A stretch of DNA of 64,000 nt, from assembly GCA_028023455.1 (NCBI GenBank), contig JAQFVV010006273.1, positions 4,819,128 through 4,883,127 of the forward strand, read 5' to 3'. The notes below the pieces were generated by a model. The model did no database searches. It saw nothing but the letters and a program-made list of their open reading frames with translations, and was not told the origin of the DNA. Positions 50,313-63,328 of the stretch are shown here, in pieces; within the stretch, counting starts at the first letter, position 1; the number at the start of each line of letters is the position of its first letter. Position numbers and translations under genes: made by a program. Source of the stretch: Epiperipatus broadwayi. Lineage: Eukaryota > Onychophora > Udeonychophora > Euonychophora > Peripatidae.

Positions 50313-53240
50313 TCATCATCATCATCATAATCAAACATTACCAATCCACTTCAGGATGAAGGTCTCTTAAAGTTCAATCCATCTTCTCCAATCTTTAGTT
50401 TCTCTTCTCCACATCACCCTGCACACTTCCTTATTTCATCCATCCATCTCACATGTGGTCTCTTTTTGGGTTTTTTACAATCTCTTAGAATCCAGTTTAA
50501 AACTTTAATCATCCATATATTATCATCTCTTCTAGAAATGTGTCCAGCCCAACTCTACTTTAGTCTTTTAATTCTTTCAATGAGGTTAATAACACCTGTT
50601 TGTTTTCTAACTCATATATTGCATTTTTGATCTCTTCTTAACATGAATCTCTCTATACTTCTTTGAGCTCTCTGTAGTCTTTGTATTGCTCTTCTATTAA
50701 GTATCCAAGTCTCAAATCTATAAGGAAAAACTGGTAAAACACATTGATTAAAAACCTTCCTGTTCAAACACATAGGCATATTTCCTTTTAGTATCAAGTT
50801 ATTTCTATCAAAAGCACTCCAACCAGTAATTTCATCTATTATGTTTCCATCTGTATTAATAATCTGACCAAGGTATTTTTAAATGTTAACTTTTTCCATC
50901 TCATCATAATCAATCTTTATTTTCATATTTTGAGAAAATCCATTAAACATTACTTTAGTCTTTTTAACATTTATCTTTAGGCCTACTTTCCAACTATCAT
51001 CTGATACAACTATCATCTGATAACTCCTGCAATATTTTCTGCAGCTCTAAAGCATTATTTGTAAAAACAACTACATCATCTACAAAATCTAAATGACTTA
51101 AATAATCTCCATTTACTTTCACTTCTTTAGCTTCCCATTTTAATCCACATAATACTTCTTGCAGCACTGCTGTAAAAAGTTTTCGAGATATTGAGTCAAC
51201 CTGTCTTACATACTTTTCAATGCTGACTTTCCCAGTATCCTTATGTAATCTAATTGTTGCTGTTGCATTTTTATAAATATTCTTTAAAATATGACAATAT
51301 CCTGGATCTACACCTTGATGATCTAGTCACTGAAGAAATGTTTATAGAATCAAATGCCTTTTCATTATCTAAAAATCGAAGACATAATAGCGGCTCATAT
51401 TTATTTGTCCTTTCTATAACTTCTCTCAATACCTAGATATGATCTACTGTACTAAAACAACTTTTAAATCCAGCTTGTTCTCTTGGTTGGTGGAAATCCA
51501 ATGTTCTCTGAAGACAAGTTGTAATTATCATGGTAAAATTTTTTATATAAAACTGATGAAAGGCTGATAGGTCTGATTCCTAATATCTTATTTATCACCT
51601 TTTTTAAATATTAATATTAATACTGAATTCTTCCAATCATCAGGTACATCTTTATCATTTAGACATTTAGTAGATAACTTTGCAAAAAAATTTCTATTTC
51701 TTCATCTGCTTCTTTTAATATATCAATTGTAATTCTACCATTACCTGGAGCCTTTCCTTTTTTCATACATTTAATTGCATGTCTCACTTCTTTATTTAAA
51801 ATTCTAGGCAATTTGGAAGATGTAATAGATATAGGAGGTATTTGTTCTTTATTACTATATAATTCTTGATAAAAGTCTTCTACCTATTTCATGATGTCAT
51901 CTGTCTTTTTAGTAATAATTCCATCGTTTTTTTATTGCAGATATAAATTTCCTACCAATACCAAAATGTTGTTTTATACTCTTGAGGCTTTTATTCTCTT
52001 CTACAGCCTTCCTTGCTAGTTCACAGTTATACTTCATTATTTTATTTTCAACTCTTTTTCCGCACCATTTTACAAAATTCGAGATATTCAGTCTTTTTAA
52101 TGCATCATTTTTGTATATTTTCATATTCTTTCTTTTCTTCATAAATTCTCAAGTCTCAGTAAAAATTTTATTGGTCAATTGCTGCTTTTTTCTACCAGCT
52201 ATCTTTGTTGCAGATTTTAAAAGTGTATAAGTTATTTTCATATTAATTTCATTGAAATCTGAATCATGTTCAAAATCTACTAATACGTGAAACTGATTTG
52301 TAAGTTCTAATTTGAATTCATTAGAATGTTTCTGAAGATTAGGAATATCAACTGTAAATATTGTTTTTCTCAATAATTTTTGTCCCTCTAGTTTTGCCTT
52401 AACATGTATCTTGCATCTTACTAATCAATGATCATTTCCTGTGTCAAATTTATTAAGAACATTACAATCTTATAATAAGTATTTTCTGTTAGTCAAAATA
52501 TAATCCAATTCTGCTGTACCTTCATTTGGATGCTTCTATGTCCATTTTCTTTTTTTTCTTTAAAAAAAATTCATAATATAAAGTTTTTCTTTCTCTGCAA
52601 TTTCCACAAGTATATGTTCTTTTTCATTTATATTAACACAACCAAAATTACCTACAGCACATTCATATTTCATTTGTTTACCAGTTCTAGCATTAAAGTC
52701 TCTCATAACAATTTTAAAATGTTGTTTACTCTGATCAAAAGCCTTTTGTATATCCATATAAAAATCTTCTACTACTTCATCACTATGAGAACTTGTTGGG
52801 GCATAAACCTAAATTATCTGCATTTGGTATCTGTTATTAAGTTGTATAACTAATCTTTCCGCTCTGTCCAATACACCATCAATCTCCACAATGTTGTTCT
52901 TCCACTTTTTATTTATAATGAATCATACTCCACTTGTATTTCCAATATTTGTGCCTTTATAATAGAGTACATGTCTACTTTTTAAATCAATTGTCTCTTC
53001 ATCTTTTCTTCTAACTTCACAAAGTTCAATAAGGTCCCATTTAATATAAGACAGTTCTTCTAATTCTTGCAATCTTCTTTCACTTGAAAGTGATCTGCAG
53101 TTGTAAGTACCTAAATAAAAAGTCATCATCAAATGGCAGTCTGGGTTCACAATTAGAGGCTTCTTAGAACCCTTCTGCCTTCAGCCAACAACTGCTGCCT
53201 TGGTTGGTGACTTTACAGCCTCCTGGGAATAAGGGCCATG
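50313..53240 (-). mobile_element. RTE-like LINE, uninterrupted but decayed copy
   Basis: Counterpart of 6207-11280 without the solo LTR, giving about 2.9 kb. Minus-strand fragments: endonuclease N-terminus at 53150-52923 (LGTYNCRSLSSERRLQELEE-like, with ELCEVRRKDE), the endonuclease DFNART motif at 52757-52560, a Lys-rich linker at 52373-51909, RT remnants at 51850-50880 and the C-terminal region at 50797-50400. The 3' end is CAT repeats (ATG on the element strand) at about 50313-50327. Many stops. The usual endonuclease GDFNA motif is altered to RDFNA. Confidence 0.85.
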
Positions 53241-53979
53241 ATTGATTTTTGACTGTCATATTTGCATATATCTATTGGAAAAATATTTATCATTTACAAA
53301 AACATTCATTCTGCCTTATCAGGCAAATGAGAAGAAAGACCATGGTATTTGTTGATTTTAAACTCAGAGATAAAAAGCCAATAAACTCACTATGCTGGCT
53401 AATGCATGTTTTAATGACCAACCCATTCATGTTTGTATACCATATGGATAATCACATAGTAATAACAGCTGCAATGACAAGAATGTATTGAAATTTTTAT
53501 ATATCTTAGAATTTGATTTTTCTTTTGATATTAGTAGGGGTTGATATATAAGTTTTTTTATTCTCAATATTATATATTTATAATTTTTGAAATATTTCAT
53601 TATTTTATTATTTTTTTAAACTTTTTGAATAGTTATATTATGAAATTAATGTAATTTTTACAAACTCATATTTTAAATGAAAGTTACTTATATGAAAAAT
53701 TAAAATAAAACGTTTCAAGTCTTGTCTTAATTATATTTACTCTCCTACCATAGCATTCATATTTAAAAATGAATAAATTTTGTATTAGATATAGAAGTTT
53801 GTTCAAATTTTCATTTACTAATGTTATTAAAAAAATTTTTTTTTTAGCAATATTTTATATTTTTATTATATATGTATATAACTGTGTAAATAATTATATC
53901 TGTCAATGAAACAAATAATTAAAATTTACAATATATATTTAATGAGATATTATTTTATATAGTGCTATGTTTTTATAGT
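53241..53979. other. AT-rich spacer, counterpart of 11281-11993
   Basis: The frame 53249-53491 has no recognisable domain and is not preserved in the left copy. No gene is seen. Confidence 0.5.
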
Positions 53980-54467
53980 GTAATAGTGACATTAGTGATT
54001 AAGCCAATGCACATGCAGTTTAAAGATTTTTAAATTATAAATGAATACTCTCGCTTTTCCAGACACAAGATATATTCTTTTTGAAAAGATGGAATGAATC
54101 CACCCATCCTTTCAACCCAAACATTTATGTATGGGCAAATCTTAATTATATGGAAATGAGGGCATAAAAATGTTAAGCAATCATTTTAAATTACATTTAT
54201 TATAATTGAATGAATGACACTTGCGAAATCTTTACAATTTATGATATGTCATTTTTTAGTTGAAATTAAACATATATAATGAGATTTTATTTTATATAGC
54301 ACTAAGATTTGCCTATACATAAATGTTTGGGTCAAAAGGATAGGTGAATTCATTCCATCTTTTCAAAAAGACTATATCTTGTATCTGGAAAAGTGAGAGT
54401 ATTCATTTATAATTTAAAAATCTTTAAAGCGCATGTGCATTGGCTTAATCGCCAATATCACTATTAC
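53980..54467. mobile_element. Fold-back arms 1-2, right copy
   Basis: Counterpart of 11994-12480. About 160-base inverted arms around a shared interior, with few differences between copies. Arms 3-4 of the same structure are displaced beyond the LTR element, at 60571-60965. Confidence 0.78.
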
Positions 54468-54540
54468 AATATATATATATATATATGTACTGTAATATTA
54501 ATAATTAGCATTAAGCTACTGCATATATATATATATATAC

Positions 54541-57004
54541 TGTACCGGTATAAATCCACCACGCTTACTCACACACAGTACCCGAGTTCAAACCCAGTCC
54601 GCGTTTAAGAATAAATTCCACAACGCCAACTGCATTCAAACCCAAACCCCGGTATGACCAACTGATGATGACCTTATAACAGCACGGGGTTATCCCTTTT
54701 CTAGCTCAGCTCAGAACATAGACAAATTCTTACAGTTAATGATATATATATTTATTATACTCTAGATATTGGAACGGTCATTCATGTAACGTATATATTT
54801 AAGTTGCCAATACAGACAGTAAGTGGCTACCTAGACTTAGAGAGTAATAAGGTGGAGGACACAAAAAGTAGATTAAATAAAGTGTTTAATAAGAAAATTA
54901 GAAAACATATAAATATAGCGTTCAACAGTACGGTAAGACTTCCATGAATCCTCTTGTATTTAGCTACTAGTCTTTAACAATCATTTTATCTCGTGAACAA
55001 ACTCATGCCAATAGCTGTGTAGTTAAATGATTGACGGGTGGCTAAGAGAATCAGAGTATTTGAGCATTGAAAAGATATTTATCAAAAGGGTTTTATTAAC
55101 TTATTTTATTCGAATAGACTCGAGCCGTTACGTAGATGGACAGTTGGAAGTGGTTTTATATAAATACGGCATGGAAGATAGATGTACTGGTGGTTGCCTA
55201 TATTCAAGAGCCCTACAGTAATCACTTGCGGTGCATTAACGGAATACCGGGCAGCTTGTACTTTGACAAGGCTTAGTGCCCCCATGTAGCTCCGGGACAC
55301 GACAACCAGCCGGGATCATTTCGAACCCGGTGATCCAAGAGATTACCTGAGAAAGAAACTGCTTTCAATCCCCAATGGTAGAATGGCAAGACGCTAACTT
55401 CAGCGAAGGGAAGGCATTGCCACAGACATCAAGGACGAGTACTTGAGGTGGATTTTTAAAAGAAATTATACAAAACATGGAATCTATTCGTCTATTTCTA
55501 CGCCACAGGCTGAGATCCTTATCCCAATAAAATATAGCGGAATTAAACTGACCGCGAGAACAATAATTAATTAAATTTACTCTGAAACCCTTAACCCTCC
55601 AGGTTGACAGGCGGTAGCGATAGTATTAAATTATACAATGAGTTATTTCTCATATCATACATGACATTAATATAACACTTTAAAACCAATATATATATTT
55701 AACATTGAACCTTAGATTGCAATTATATGACCACTTAAAATAGAATAATAAAGGGATTCAACATTTGCCAACTCGAAATATAAAAGAATATTTAATTCAG
55801 AAACGAAATTACTTTTAAAATAACTTGATCATTATTGTACACTAGTTTTACACGGAGTTGGGAAATATTACTATTGGCATCGTTTGTTTATGGAATACGC
55901 AACACAAAAAAAATATAAATGCATTCATTTAAATTATTATGACTCTTAATTACAATTTTTATAAATTATTTCTAAAGACTAGAGCGGAGGATTAAAAGAA
56001 AAGAAAATTTACTGACAGGTTAAACAATAGCATTATAAACAACATAAAAACTTACATGTACTTTATTTGATTGATAACATTAAGCTCGGGAGAAAGTTAA
56101 AAGTTCGTGTAACACAGTTACTCTTCTTTCTTCATCCGGCTTGGCTTTTCCCCGATTGATATTTCCGACGAACATAGGCGCGCATATTGAAAGTTATTTG
56201 CAAGGCATTGTCAATTTGGAGATTGGAAGCTGGAAACTATGAAGCACCAACAACATGATCAGTCAGCGGCACGAAGATTCAATTTGGCAGAACAGAGATC
56301 AGCTCCTGGCACTTAGCCCATCAACATTGCGGTTTACAGGTGAGCTTCTTAACAAAGTTCTAGGAATTACTCTAGCAGCTGCAGTCTTGTCTTAAGACTA
56401 CCTCTCTCAACCATGTCAAAAGTTAGAATAAGTTTTCTCTCTAAGATGGCCACGATTGACCTTTCCGCCTGGTTTTTGTGTTTAAGCTCCTCCTACTTTC
56501 TCTAGCTTCCAGCCATCCAGCTTGACCATACAACATTAATTATCCCCCATTGTCCTTTTACTTTAATACGCAATTTTTAAATTGACACGGTAATTACAAA
56601 TCTACATTTCTTATCTAATTTCGAATACAATTTAATTACTCTGTACATTTGTGTAATTTAGATTTTAATTAAAAACACTGATCAAAGGAATGTGACTTTT
56701 GATCAGTATTTTTAAACGACTTTGTACAATTTTAAAAAAAACTAAAATTCAAACAAATACGCCCGCAATAAACTTTAAATTAAATTGTTATAAATCCACA
56801 AACCACGCACACACGAATATTATCTCATGGTTTGTGACATTTATATACGGAATCTTACCTATTGATTTACAAAACATAAAATATATAACTAATTTTTTTA
56901 TTATGACTGAAAATAGACAAATCTCACTGCGGGCAGATAGTGGTTCGAATTACCGTACCTAAAACACATGAAACGAAGATCGGTTCTTCGATCTGTCTGT
57001 TTCA
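54541..57004 (-). repeat. 3' LTR (left) of the large-LTR element
   Basis: In element orientation it begins TGAAACAGACAGATCGAAG and ends ACCGGTACA, canonical TG..CA. It has mixed, gene-like composition with no domain-bearing frame; frames at 55027-55221, 55106-55300 and 56699-56962 recur in the other LTR or are interrupted there and are not regarded as genes. Confidence 0.92.
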
Positions 57005-57016
57005 TTTCTTCTCACT
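57005..57016 (-). other. Polypurine tract of the large-LTR element
   Basis: Minus strand reads AGTGAGAAGAAA directly before the TGAAAC start of the 3' LTR. Confidence 0.65.
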
Positions 57017-57242
57017 TTATAAAAAAAAACAACAAAAAAAAATGATTATACATAATTCTCTGGTTAACATTTTTTTTCCCCCTTTTTTTTTTTTTTTTTA
57101 CAACATTTGATTGACCTCGGAGAACAGTCTGGGTGAGGGTTTGAAATTAATATTTACAAAATTGGGTGAATACCGTAGTTCCTTTACTCATCATCATATG
57201 CATGTCACAGTGGTCGCTTACCGGGTTATCATTTTGTTATCT

Positions 57243-57842
57243 CTACCTTCTCCCTGGGTCGGGAGGTATATAGGGTTTTAATTGTCTCGCATTATAGATA
57301 CCTCGTAAACCCCTCCCTTCCAGAAGAAAAGCGTTTTCATGGCATTCTTCCACTATTTCATATGGCCCGGTATATAAAGGAAAGAATTTTTTGAATTCCT
57401 TCTTAGGTGCATTACTGACGCGAGGAGACCTTAGCCAGACTTGATCCCCTCTTTTAAAATTGTGATGTTGCCTTCCTCCTCTTTTGATCCTATTTTGCGC
57501 CATGCGCTCCAATTGTTGCCGGGCCGTGTCTTGATCCGCGCTGTGATTTACGTGTACTTCACGCTTTGGTAGTAGCGTAGGGAAGACATCCGGGCATGGC
57601 TTACCATAGTGCAAACGCATGGGTGGGAATCCCGTGGATTCGTTCATGGTATGGTTGATGCAATCCATGACATATTGCAGTTTCTCCACCCACTTCCGGT
57701 GATCCGTTGATAAACACGCGCGGAGAAGTCGACTGATTTCCCTCATGACTCTCTCGCACGGGTTTGATTGGGGGTTTCTTATTGATGTTAGGCGATGGTT
57801 TACATTCTGTTTCTTTACCCAGTTCTTCCACTCTCTTTTCAA
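57243..57842 (-). pseudogene. Gypsy integrase, C-terminal half only
   Basis: The 199-codon frame begins inside the catalytic core. It retains TSIRNPQSNPCERVMRE with the catalytic Glu at residue 30 and the GPY/F-like module (YTGPYEIV) near residues 155-165, but both catalytic Asp residues, the zinc finger and all of gag, protease and RT are missing. The same NPQSNPCER motif occurs in the Gypsy element at 42136-42858, so the two belong to related lineages. It cannot act as an integrase. Confidence 0.85.
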
Positions 57843-58077
57843 AAAATCTCACTTTGTTTCTTACGATATTTGGAAATAGTCTATTCACCGAAACTTGGTG
57901 TAAGGGAAAAAAAACTTTTATATTAACTGTTTCACTCAACTATAGTTTTAACTTGCACATTTTAATTACGGCGGATACATCTCAATATTATGACAAACAC
58001 GAAAAATCAAATCTTTTTATCATTTAACTGTTTACTCTCGTTCACTCTGCAGGGTGTGGGAGATTTCTTCATTCGAG

Positions 58078-58095
58078 CACCACGGAGGGCGTCCA
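58078..58095 (-). other. Candidate primer-binding site
   Basis: Minus strand reads TGGACGCCCTCCGTGG, 13 bases inside the 5' LTR. TGG fits a tRNA CCA end, but the unusual spacing lowers confidence. Confidence 0.35.
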
Positions 58096-58108
58096 AAAAT
58101 TTAATAAC

Positions 58109-60570
58109 TGTACCGGTATAAATCCACCACGCTTACTCATACACAGTACCCGAGTTCAAACCCAGTCCGCGTTTAAGAATAAATTCCACAACGCCAACTG
58201 CATTCAAACCCAAACCCCGGTATGACCAACCGATGATGACTTTATAACAGCACGGGGTTATCCCTTTTCTAGCTCAGCTCAGAACATAGACAAATTCTTA
58301 CAGTTAATGATATATATATTTATTATACTCTAGATATTGGAACGGTCATTCATGTAACGTATATATTTAAGTTGCCAATACAGACAGTAAGTGGCTACCT
58401 AGACTTAGAGAGTAATAAGGTGGAGGACACAAAAAGTAGATTAAATAAAGTGTTTAATAAGAAAATTAGAAAACATATAAATATAGCGTTCAACAGTACG
58501 GTAAGACTTCCATGAATCCTCTTGTATTTAGCTACTAGTCTTTAACAATCATTTTATCTCGTGAACAAACTCATGCCAATAGCTGTGTAGTTAAATGATT
58601 GACGGGGCTAAGAGAATCAGAGTATTTGAGCATTGAAAAGATATTTATCAAAAGGGGTTTTATTAACTTATTTTATTCGAATAGACTCGAGCCGTTACGT
58701 AGATGGACAGTTGGAAGTGGTTTTATATAAATACGGCATGGAAGATAGATGTACTGGTGGTTGCCTATATTCAAGAGCCCTACAGTAATCACTTGCGGTG
58801 CATTAACGGAATACCGGGCGGCTTGTACTTTGACAAGGCTTAGTGCCCCCAAGTAGCTCCGGGACACGACAACCAGCCGGGATCATTTCGAACCCGGTGA
58901 TCCAAGAGATTACCTGGGAAAGAAACTGCTTTCAATCCCCAATGGTAGAATGGCGAGACGCTAACTTCAGCGAAGGGAAGGCATTGCCACAGACATCAAG
59001 GACGAGTACTTGAAGTGGATTTTTAAAAGAAATTATACAAAACATGGAATCTATTCGTCTATTTCTACGCCACAGGCTGAGATCCTTATCCCAATAAAAT
59101 ATAGCGGAATTAAACTGACCGCGAGAACAATAATTAATTAAATTTACTCTGAAACCCTTAACCCTCCAGGTTGACAGGCGGTAGCGATAGTATTAAATTA
59201 TACAATGAGTTATTTCTCATATCATACATGACATTAATATAACACTTTAAAACCAATATATATATTTAACATTGAACCTTAGATTGCAATTATATGACCA
59301 CTTAAAATAGAATAATAAAGGGATTCAACATTTGCCAACTCGAAATATAAAAGAATATTTAATTCAGAAACGAAATTACTTTTAAAATAACTTGATCATT
59401 ATTGTACACTAGTTTTACACGGAGTTGGGAAATATTACTATTGGCATCGTTTGTTTATGGAATACGCAACACAAAAAAAATATAAATGCATTCATTTAAA
59501 TTATTATGACTCTTAATTACAATTTTTATAAATTATTTCTAAAGACTAGAGCGGAGGATTAAAAGAAAAGAAAATTTACTGACAGGTTAAACAATAGCAT
59601 TATAAACAACATAAAAACTTACATGTACTTTATTTGATTGATAACATTAAGCTCAGGAGAAAGTTAAAAGTTCGTGTAACACAGTTACTCTTCTTTCTTC
59701 ATCCGGCTTGGCTTTTCCCGATTGATATTTCCGACGAACGTAGGCGCGCATATTGAAAGTTATTTGCAAGGCATTGTCAATTTGGAGATTGGAAGCTGGA
59801 AACTATGAAGCACAAACAACATGATCAGTCAGCGGCACGAAGATTCAATTTGGCAGGGCAGAGATCAGCTCCTGGCACTTAGCCCATCAACATTGCGGTT
59901 TACAGGTGAGCTTCTTAACAAAGTTCTAGGAATTACTCTAGCAGCTGCAGTCTTGTCTTAAGACTACCTCTCTCAACCACGTCAAAAGTTAGAATAAGTT
60001 TTCTCTCTAAGATGGCCACGATTGACCTTTCCGCCTGGTTTTTGTGTTTAAGCTCCTCCTACTTTCTCTAGCTTCCAGCCATCCAGCTTGACCATACAAC
60101 ATTAATTATCCCCCATTGTCCTTTTACTTTAATACGCAATTTTTAAATTGACACGGTAATTACAAATCTACATTTCTTATCTAATTTCGAATACAATTTA
60201 ATTACTCTGTACATTTGTGTAATTTAGATTTTAATTAAAAACACTGATCAAAGGAATGTGACTTTTGATCAGTATTTTTAAACGACTTTGTACAATTTTA
60301 AAAAAAACTAAAATTCAAACAAATACGCCCGCAATAAACTTTAAATTAAATTGATATAAATCCACAAACCACGCACACACGAATATTATCTCATGGTTTG
60401 TGACATTTATATACGGAATCTTACCTATTGATTTACAAAACATAAAATATATAACTAATTTTTTTATTATGACTGAAAATAGACAAATCTCACTGCGGGC
60501 AGATAGTGGTTCGAATTACCGTACCTAAAACACATGAAACGAAGATCGGTTCTTCGATCTGTCTGTTTCA
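58109..60570 (-). repeat. 5' LTR (right) of the large-LTR element
   Basis: Near-identical partner of 54541-57004. Differences seen include C/T at about 58140, GGTGG versus GG near 58605, and several A/G transitions. Confidence 0.92.
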
Positions 60571-60574
60571 ATAC

Positions 60575-60965
60575 TGTAATATTAATAATTAGCCATTAAG
60601 TTAATGCACATGCACTGTGTGGATTTTAATTATAAATGAATACTTCCATTTTGCAAACACAAGATAAAGTCTTTGTGAAAATATAGAATGAATCCATCTA
60701 GCTTTTCAACCCAAACGTTTATGTATGGGAAAATCTTAAAAGTTTGGAAATGAGAGCATGAAGATGTTAAGCGATCACTTTAAATTACTTTTACTATGCC
60801 TGAATGAATGCCTTGTGAAATTTTTTAGAATTTATGATAGGTCATTCTTATTTGAAATTAAACATATGTAAATAAGATATTTATTTTATGAGAGTATTTA
60901 TTTATAGTTTAAAAATCCACAAAGCATATGTGCATTAGCTTAATGGCTAATTATTAATATTACAG
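60575..60965. mobile_element. Fold-back arms 3-4, right copy
   Basis: Counterpart of 12548-12935, cut off from arms 1-2 by the LTR element. Begins TGTAATATTAATAATTAGCC and ends with its complement. Confidence 0.75.
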
Positions 60966-61142
60966 TTTATAAAACATAGCGCTATATAAAATAAATATTT
61001 AAATATATATATTATTGTAAGTTTTTTTTTTATTATTTTTAAAATTTATTACTTTATAACAGATTGAGCTATCAAATTTATATTATTTTCAATTAATAAA
61101 ATAATTAGGTAATAATTTTGACATTTTAAAAATTCTTTTTAG

Positions 61143-61208
61143 GTTGATCGTCAGAAACTAAAAGAAATTGCCTTAAATTTTATAGAAAATAAGAACTTGA
61201 TTAAGTAA
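61143..61208 (+). CDS. Terminal coding exon of ANL adenylate-forming enzyme (right copy)
   Basis: Identical in protein to 13113-13178: after the AG at 61141-61142 it starts VDRQKLKEIA and ends with Lys and TAA. Phase 0 joins it to the exon at 37311-37373, whose end ADK supplies the catalytic-type Lys. In family terms this is the very end of the adenylation domain; nothing resembling a carrier-protein domain follows, whereas AASDH proteins usually continue. The intervening intron would be 23.8 kb and contains a Gypsy element, an RTE element and the large-LTR element. Confidence 0.52.
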   Translation, partial: VDRQKLKEIALNFIENKNLIK

Positions 61209-61330
61209 CTTTATAGACTTTGTATTTTATTAAACAATTTTGGATGTATATTTGAATATGCAAAGTAAATTTTGTACATTAATGTAAATGTATTTATAAA
61301 ATGTATGTAACAGAATACCAAAAACAGTTA

Positions 61331-61336
61331 AATAAA
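61331..61336 (+). promoter_or_regulatory. Candidate polyadenylation signal AATAAA
   Basis: About 120 bases after the stop, conserved with 13301-13306. Confidence 0.4.
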
Positions 61337-61339
61337 ACC

Positions 61340-62076
61340 TTTGATTTTATAATTTGGATAGTTTATCATTATTTATTATTTCTTCTTACAGTTTGTCTGC
61401 ATTTATTTTGATATTAAAAAATTGTTAATGATCTATGATATGTAAAAACATATCATCATTCAATAAACTATTTATATAATTAAAATTTTTATATGTGCGC
61501 TATTTATTTGGCATATAATAAAAAAAGAAGAGTGCATATTATTTTGCTGATTATATAGGGCTTTCACCTTTTACAAAGGGGATTATTTATTTATTATTTT
61601 GAATTTTTATTACTATATTTGTTTTTTTATTTCTTTTTTTTATTAGTATTGTTTATTTTATGTATGAGTAAATGCACACGTAGAAGCCACTCATAAACAA
61701 ATATGGCCATTCCAACTCTAAAGAAGAAAAACAAACCTACTCTGAAAATCAATTTTGCAATGACTATGCAAACTAATTTGTGAACTATAAATATGCCCAC
61801 ATATAAATTATGCTGGCCTATTTATCTGTTTACTTGAGATTTTATCAAGATGTTTTTTATTTTCTTCTGCAGAAACCTTTTCTTTGTTCAGAAATACAAG
61901 TCTTTATAACATATGCTAATCTCTGCAATATCTTCCTAATGGCAACAATCAATATTGTGTTTTAGAATGGGCTTGGAATAATCCTTAATCTACCTCTCCC
62001 ATGAAAACCATGCTCAAGTTTGTTATAAAACACATTTTTCAGAAGTCTTGCATTGTTTGTTTATTTTATATGTAAT
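61340..62076. other. Non-coding spacer, counterpart of 13310-14047
   Basis: Nearly identical to the left copy. No coding signal. Confidence 0.5.
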
Positions 62077-63328
62077 TAAATCTATAAAGCAAGAAAAATC
62101 TCCAAGAAGTGATGGAATAATTACTGATATTGTAAAAATAGGTGAAAAAATAGAAAAATTATCAGCAAAGCTATATATCAAATATTTAAACATTAAAAAT
62201 ATACCAAATAATTAGAAGATTGCAATATTAATATTGATATTTAAGAAAGGTAATGATGAAGGTATTATAAATTATAAATTTTTTTTTACTCTTCTATCAG
62301 TTCTATAAATATTTTTATCTAGGATATTACAACTTGCCTAATATGCCATATGGATTTTGACCAAACAAAAAACATTTGAATTTAAAGATGGTTTTAACAC
62401 AATGGATTACATCCCAAGTATTAAGAGAAGTTATAGAAAAAAATAATGAATTTGGGGCTTCATTATTCTTTGGAAGTGTGCATAATGAAATTGCATTTGA
62501 TTGGAGAATTATTTCATTGGAAATTAAAATATTGGACCATTTATCACAATACACAATCAGTTATTAGATTACAGATTGGTAATAAAAAGATTAACATTAA
62601 GAAAAATGATTCCATATATTTAAAATTTTTTATAATAATCTTATATAAAATAATTTGTGGATTAAAATAGAAATCTAGTACTTAACATAAATGGAATTTT
62701 TTTAATTCACTGAGATATTGTAGGTTGATGTGGTTGTTTTAGCAAGTAATGCTTTCAGGCTAAAAGAAATATCACAAAAGTTATCAAATATAAAAAAATT
62801 AAATTAAAGATAAATCCTAAAAAAAATTAATCTATAAATTTTCACAAAATAAAAAAATAAATATTTATAAATCAAAATAATGAGTTAATTACTATGGATG
62901 AAAAAAATTGAATGAAATTAATCATAAGATTAAATTTGGATGGAGTACTTTTAGTAGGAATAACTTGGTATTACAAAGAAGCATGTCTATGTATTTGAAA
63001 AGGAAGACTTTTAATAAATGCATTTTTTTTCTATTCTTACTTATGGATCTAGATTTTGTACTTAAGATAAAAGTGATACACAGAATTCAATGATTTATTA
63101 TAAGTAAGAAAAGATGCACATTGTAAGTAACAACAAGTGATTAATAATAACATACATGGGTGACAGAATAAACAGAAATCATTGATATCAGTAAAAAATT
63201 AAGAGACTGCAATGGATATGGTTTAAACATGTTGTTAGAAGTGGTAATAGAAGATGTAAAATTAAAGTTATAAACTGGATTCCAAAAGATTGTAATAGGT
63301 CTAGAAAAAATATGAGGTAGATAAATAA
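62077..63328 (+). pseudogene. Ancient RTE-like LINE relic, right copy
   Basis: Counterpart of 14048-15298 with very few differences, for example one codon near 62947. Short frames at 62376-62567 and 62908-63093 are remnants, not genes. Confidence 0.65.

Larger units (their letters stand above)
54537..60574 (-). mobile_element. LTR retrotransposon with giant LTRs and deleted interior
   Basis: LTRs of 2464 bp (54541-57004) and 2462 bp (58109-60570) flank only 1104 bp. ATAC is duplicated at 54537-54540 and 60571-60574, and the left duplicate has the empty site (ATATACTGTAATATT at about 12537-12551). By eye the LTRs differ at some 15-20 positions, under 1%, so the insertion is young. The interior retains only an integrase C-terminus, so the element depended on others to move or lost its interior afterwards. 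It landed at the edge of arm 3 of the fold-back. Confidence 0.93.

Noticed and set aside
57601-57939. 112-codon minus-strand frame
   Set aside because: Shadow of the integrase remnant in another frame.
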